Origin: Unio delphinus
Lineage: Eukaryota; Mollusca; Bivalvia; Unionida; Unionidae
Length of the DNA stretch: 64,000 bases
Reading direction: 5' to 3'
NCBI GenBank assembly: GCA_029339505.1
Contig: JAQISU010000179.1
Span: 15,934,001 to 15,998,000 of the forward strand
Position 1 is the first letter of the stretch, and the number at the start of each line of letters is the position of its first letter. The notes beneath the pieces are model-generated. The model was not told the DNA's origin, did no database searches, and was given only the letters and a program-made list of their open reading frames with translations. The translations under genes were made by a program, and so were the position numbers. This document shows positions 59,597 to 64,000 of the stretch, piece after piece.

Positions 59597-60715
59597 ACAG
59601 GGTAATTCCCAAACCAAAATGCATGCTTTCCACAAGCTTGCAACAAGTTTGCCGCAAGCTTGCAGCAAGCTAGTTGAAGTTGTACAAGCTAGTAAGGTAG
59701 CTTGCGCAAGCTTGCAAAAGGAATTTTTCTAAGTCTGCAAGCTTGCGCAAGCTTGTGCAAGCTTGCAAAATGAAATTCTCAAAGTCTGCAAGCTTACTGA
59801 AAAATCTCAAACTTACACAAATTAAGCTATAGCTTGCAAAAGGAATTTTTCCAAGTCTGCAAGCTTGAAAAATGTAAAATTCAAGCTTCCCTAGATTGCA
59901 AAAAATGAAGGAGTGCATCTGCAGTCATTCATCAAACAGCAACACAGTGAATAAACTTTAACATAGAACATAATTTGTCCACATTGTTTTACACCATTAA
60001 ATATAAAATGAACAGAGCAAGAATTTCTTGAATGTGTGTTATATTTTACACTGTGATAAAGGATTCCATTTAGTAAAATCCGGTAAAATACATAGCATTT
60101 ACCGATTGCAAAGTTATTTACAGATTGACTTAATGCAGCAAGATATTTGAAGTCAAGTACTTATAAATACTTCTTACCAACAATGTATGCACCATCAAAT
60201 ATAGTCTCTGTAATTTTGTGATGATAACTTCTGGCATTTAGTTTTTGAAAGAATATTCCAATTTCTGTTTCAATTTGACAATTTTTGTATTTGAATGTGT
60301 AGGTAATTTTAACATTGTTGAAACAGTGTCAGACTCATGTGATCGAACGGAAATCACGTGGAATAATGTTTTTGATTAACTCCTCAATATACGGTAATTT
60401 ATCCTGAAATAAATATAAATGAGTATTAAAAACTAAAAAATCTGCCACCCACCCACCCTTTTGCCTTTGCAGACCTGTTTACCAGTTCGTATTTGACTGA
60501 ATTTGTACGGAATAAAGTCCATTCGTACGGTAGTATGGCAATTGGTTTTAAATTACGATTTGAGGTTGCATTTATTTTTTATTTTTTTTTAAATAATTTT
60601 TTAAGCGTTTTTTATTCCGGTTAGTTTTGTTGTATCATCTCTTCGGTCCGCGTCCGGGTCTGTTGTCGGCGCCACATCACTGATTGTAACATTCTCAACA
60701 TCCGGTTGTTTAAAC

Positions 60716-61045
60716 ATGCCGCCGACAACAAAGTTTCAGCTCGAATCTGATGATGAAAATAGAATGTCTAAACATAGAAAGCAGCATTTTCTACCAGTTT
60801 ATAATACTCTGTGACCATTCCTTAAACCACCGTCTAAAGGAGTGCATTTTGTGCTCTGCACTGTTTGCAACTTAGATTTTTCATGTGCACAACATGGTGG
60901 AAAGAAGGACATTTCACGGCACGTGGAATCGGAAAATCATGCGAAATTGGCATCGTTAGTGAAGGGAAATACAAGTATTTTGTCAACGATGAAGGGAAAG
61001 GAAGTCGGTGATCAGCACATATTTCAAAAGCAGATAACGTGCTGA
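60716..61045 (+). pseudogene. BED zinc-finger N-terminus of a hAT transposase
   Basis: ATG at 60716 begins MPPTTKFQLESDDENRMSKH; one TGA interrupts near 60812, then in the same frame FVLCTVCNLDFSCAQHGGKK and DISRHVESENHAKLASLVKG follow. C-x2-C, then H-x3-5-H give a BED/ZBED-type finger of the 'C..C..DFS.AHGG..DI..H....KH' style found at the start of hAT transposases and their domesticated relatives. The catalytic domain is missing. Its place between hAT-like ends supports the call. Confidence 0.75.
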
Positions 61046-61139
61046 GGTGATTATATGAGCTAATCGTAAATTGAGCACAGCCTACAAGTTAATGGAAGTA
61101 ATTAAAAATATGTTCCCAGATTCCAAAATTGCAGAAGAT

Positions 61140-61172
61140 ATTTAGAAATAATCTCTCTCTCTCTCTCTCTCA
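61140..61172. repeat. (CT)n microsatellite
   Basis: Run of about 10 CT units at 61150-61171, within the hAT derivative. Confidence 0.8.
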
Positions 61173-62124
61173 GTATGTCGTGCAATAGTATATAACGGTA
61201 ATTATAGTATATTGATGCGTCTACTATTTGTTATCGAGGGACTGGTGTTTTTGGACCAATTGCTGTTTCAATTGGTACATTTGTATTAATTACATGAGAT
61301 TATTTTGAATCTAGTTGAATTCCAGGAGATTTGTGAATCTTTTACTTACAGTGCAGAACTTTTGAAATTTATTTGAATTGCTTGAATCTCAATCCTAGGT
61401 GGTACTTAAAATTATGTGAGTATCGGATAGTGTATACTATTTTTTTTTAAAACTGAGGTGTTTTGAATCTGTATATCAGATAGATATAATATTTTTTTTC
61501 TTCAATGTGTGAATGTTAGTATAGAGTAATTGGATCAATTGTATTTTGAGAGCATGTGAAAATCATTGTATTTTTACATCATATATTTTTATTAACTAAT
61601 TAAATTCATGAATTGCTGTCTTTCACACATTGTTTGAGATATTCATTTAATACAAAATCCACTCTGTTTCAATTCTGCGACATACATTGTAGCATATATC
61701 AACATTCTACGTTTAATATTTTATATAAATGGTCATTTCCACACATCAAGGGCTAGAAATATGGTGGCAGTACATGCCATGTCAGTTTCCTATATATATA
61801 TATATAATTTAAAATCTAATTGGCTTCTCATGCACAACCTTAAAAATAAGCTTGCGCAAGCTTGCGGCAAGCTTGCCACAGCCTTAAAAATAAGCTTGCG
61901 CAAGCTTGCCACAACCTTAAAAATAAGCTTGCGCAAACTTGCCACAACCTTAAAAATAAGCTTGCGGCAAGCTTGCCACAACCTTAAAAATAAGCTTGCC
62001 ACAACCTTAAAAATAAGCTTGCCGTGGTTTCAAATCTAAGCTTGCGGCAAGCTTAAATAACAAGATTGCAGCAAGCTTGACGCAACCTTAAAAATAAGCT
62101 TGCGATTTTGGTTTGGGAATGCTG

Positions 62125-63185
62125 GGAAATGCCTAGAACCAATTGGAAATTAGTCTTTACATTCAGATTCTAGCCCATGAGTAGTCCCCAATGAGAGATC
62201 CAAATATTGTTTTAATATTTTAATTAAGTATTGATGTTATTTTAGTTATGAGTTGATGTTATAGAATATTAGTAAGAATGAAAAGTGGCTCTTTTTCAGA
62301 AAAAGAGATAGTGAGTGAGAGAGAGAAAAAATGCATTTACTCATCTATCCTAAATTTCTTACAATGCGTGTATTAAATCATTTTTCAAACAATTCATTAA
62401 TGTTACATTGTGCATAAATTGTGGCTTATTTTCTGATTCTAGTATTGTTGCAGGGTTAAAAGAAAAATTTATAACTTGACATGAATAATGCTTAAACCTA
62501 ATATTATTTACTGAAGAAAAATATTTTTTGAAGTGTTTGTAATAATTATTTTGTCAATATTCACAGATGATAAAAACAGACCATGGCTTCTTTGGATTGC
62601 ATAAGATGTACCTATTTGCGTAGGATTATTTTTTAAAGAAGAAATCAAAATTGAGAGACATAATGCAATGATCTGGAGTTGTCTGCAAAATCAGAAGATA
62701 TTATGAAATCAGGCTTGGTAGTTGTGGAACAATCCAAAAGTCATGAGTTTTATTCTCCTAGCATGAGAGTTATCAAGTATGCCAATTCATCAAGCCAAGA
62801 GCATGTCAGCTTGATACAATAAAACCATTATTGACACATGCTGTTTCATGAATCTTACCCAGATAGCTTCTCTTGGAAAAAAATATTTAGATATCGTTTT
62901 CTTTGTGGGGGGTTTTAAACTGTATCTGACTTTCATTTAATATTTTTTAAATTTTCCATTTGAAATAGGCTGCTTTTGATACACACCGATTCCTGGACCT
63001 ATGATGTCATGAACATGCACGTAAGTTGTGAATTTTGTGTACTTGTGTGACAATGCAAATAGATTACAAGGTCATATTTCATCAACATTGTAGTTTCATC
63101 TAAACTGTCAGCAGATTAAAGACCTTAAAGACCTAATAAATATTCACAATTTCTGCAAAAATAAATAATTTTCTTATTGATTTCA
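62125..63185. other. No recognisable gene
   Basis: AT-rich; no exon of the C3-like gene was found here. Confidence 0.5.
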
Positions 63186-63189
63186 AGCA

Positions 63190-64000
63190 GATATTACTTG
63201 ATGTAACAGCATCTATATACCAATTTGGAGATTTTTGTGAACTTACCAGTCAAATGGAAAACTGTTAGGTCATTAATAAATAATATAAATAGTAATGGAC
63301 CTAGAATTAAGCCTTGTGGTACTCCATATCTAACTGTTCCAGGTTCAGACAGAACATTATTAATATAAATACATTGTGTTCTCTCACTTAAGTCAAGTAA
63401 ACTATCTAACTGTTCTTTCATCACATTGGTAGATTTTCAGTTTCTTCAAAAGGTTTTCATGATCCACAATGTCAAGATTTCCTGAAATCTACAAATACAG
63501 ATCCTATTATTTTATCATGGTCAAGTGCTTGAAGCCATTTATCAGTTAGGGAGATCAAGGCAGTCTCACATGAATGTTTCTGTCTAAAGCCAGATTGATT
63601 AGAGTGTAACAGCAAGTACGTGGTTAAATATGACATGAATGAGTCATGGATATGTTTTTCAGTCAATTGTGACAAGTTTGGTAGTATCATCCTTAGAACC
63701 ATATTTGTGAATACTTTTTCAGTTTTCCATATTTTGGAGACAGATAATACTTAAACTTATTATGAATGTTATGCTATCTGAAATACCAGAGGCAGAAGAT
63801 TTAATTTAATGAGTCATGGACCAATCTGATCAAGTCCTGTAGATTTCTTGGTATCATGTTTGCTGAGACATTTCTTAACAAAGTTCTTTTATACATGTGA
63901 GATAGTGAAACATACCATTGAGGAAGCTACAAAATTGATTGTAAAGATGTCCACAGAGAATATCCAGGTAATACTATTTATATTTTGGACCTAGTAGACT
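63190..64000 (-). pseudogene. LINE reverse transcriptase fragment, runs off right edge
   Basis: Minus-strand order: KKSTGLDQIGP (about 63840), LTEKHIHDSFMSYL (63650), NQSGFRQKHSCETALISLTD (63600), IGSVFVDFRKS then after a frameshift LDIVDHENLLKKLKIY (63500-63430), and VRYGVPQGLILGPLLFILFI-NDL (63330-63260). These are RT motifs 1-4 of a CR1/Jockey-type non-LTR element ('SGFR..HS..TAL', 'DF.KAFD.VDH..L', 'GVPQGS.LGP.LF..FIND'). The 'YADD' motif is decayed at 63215, where the element ends. Confidence 0.88.

Larger units (their letters stand above)
59598..62124. mobile_element. hAT-type derivative with dense AAGCTTGC subterminal repeats
   Basis: Ends CAGGGTAATTCCCAAACC on the left and, reversed, CCAGCATTCCCAAACC on the right, resembling the hAT terminus CAGNGNTTCCCAAACC. 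Possible 8-bp target copies CCCAGAAC (59590-59597 region) and CCTAGAAC (62131-62138) are imperfect. The first 300 bp and last 270 bp are packed with AAGCTTGC and its complement, often as AAGCTTGCGCAAGCTT. The interior carries only the BED-finger start of a transposase (60716-61045) and long AT-rich DNA. A relative of the 231-bp repeat is included at 60353. Confidence 0.75.

Overview
This is a eukaryotic, AT-rich, intron- and transposon-dominated window, not a microbial one. It is most likely from a marine invertebrate. The mix of repeats (DIRS-like and several non-LTR retrotransposons, tRNA-derived SINEs, pogo/Tigger, hAT and piggyBac remnants, frequent ACATGTA strings) together with a complement C3-like gene points to a lophotrochozoan, probably a bivalve mollusc. 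That assignment is inference.

The one host gene I can support runs on the minus strand across most of the window. Nine exons of a C3/thioester-containing protein lie at 59147-59045, about 51596-51473, 41507-41372, 28500-28272, 22848-22633, 19019-18926, 17225-17124, 15622-15419 and 14290-14215. Eight of them have AG/GT boundaries. From the third exon on, the phases chain exactly (1-2, 2-0, 0-0, 0-1, 1-1, 1-1, 1-2). They encode in order the MG6 start with an RRRKR processing site, a degenerate anaphylatoxin segment, the MG6 rest, MG7, the start of the alpha-chain CUB/TED region, and the beginning of the thioester domain. The first exons (signal peptide, MG1-MG5) lie beyond the right edge and the rest of TED, CUB, MG8 and any C345C beyond the left edge. 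The most notable result is that the thioester motif is substituted: the family's GCGEQ reads Y-S-G-E-H, so both residues that form the thioester are gone in an otherwise open exon.

Almost everything else is transposon debris in the introns. From left to right: the 3' end of a DIRS-like element with tyrosine recombinase and inverted arms (1-1640) abutting a non-LTR element (1650-3500, minus); a pogo-type MITE (5.4 kb); a CR1-like LINE remnant (6.15-7.26 kb); a SINE cluster (7.5-9.64 kb); a 41-bp tandem array (11.4-12.15 kb); a 56-bp tandem array (14.32-14.98 kb); a foldback element (15.7 kb); a hAT pseudogene (17.6-18.4 kb); a piggyBac deletion derivative (21.3-21.85 kb); a long-TIR palindrome (23.46-24.09 kb); diverged intronic repeats (25.7-28.1 kb); a LINE (32.5-35.84 kb) split by an 831-bp insertion with a 5-bp target duplication; a 2.3-kb pogo derivative (38.95-41.27 kb); a transposon-associated ORF with one in-frame stop (43.44-44.11 kb); a second DIRS-like element with inverted ends and an internal 56-bp array (44.3-47.6 kb); a Tigger/Jerky pseudogene (48.53-49.86 kb); a pogo derivative with internal duplications (51.69-53.88 kb); a Jockey-like LINE (54.37-55.4 kb); a Ty3/gypsy pol fragment (55.79-56.68 kb); a hAT derivative with dense AAGCTTGC repeats (59.6-62.12 kb); and a LINE RT running off the right edge (63.19-64 kb).

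I found no rRNA, free-standing tRNA, CRISPR array or bacterial-type operon. Family names were assigned from motif recognition by eye, without any database search.
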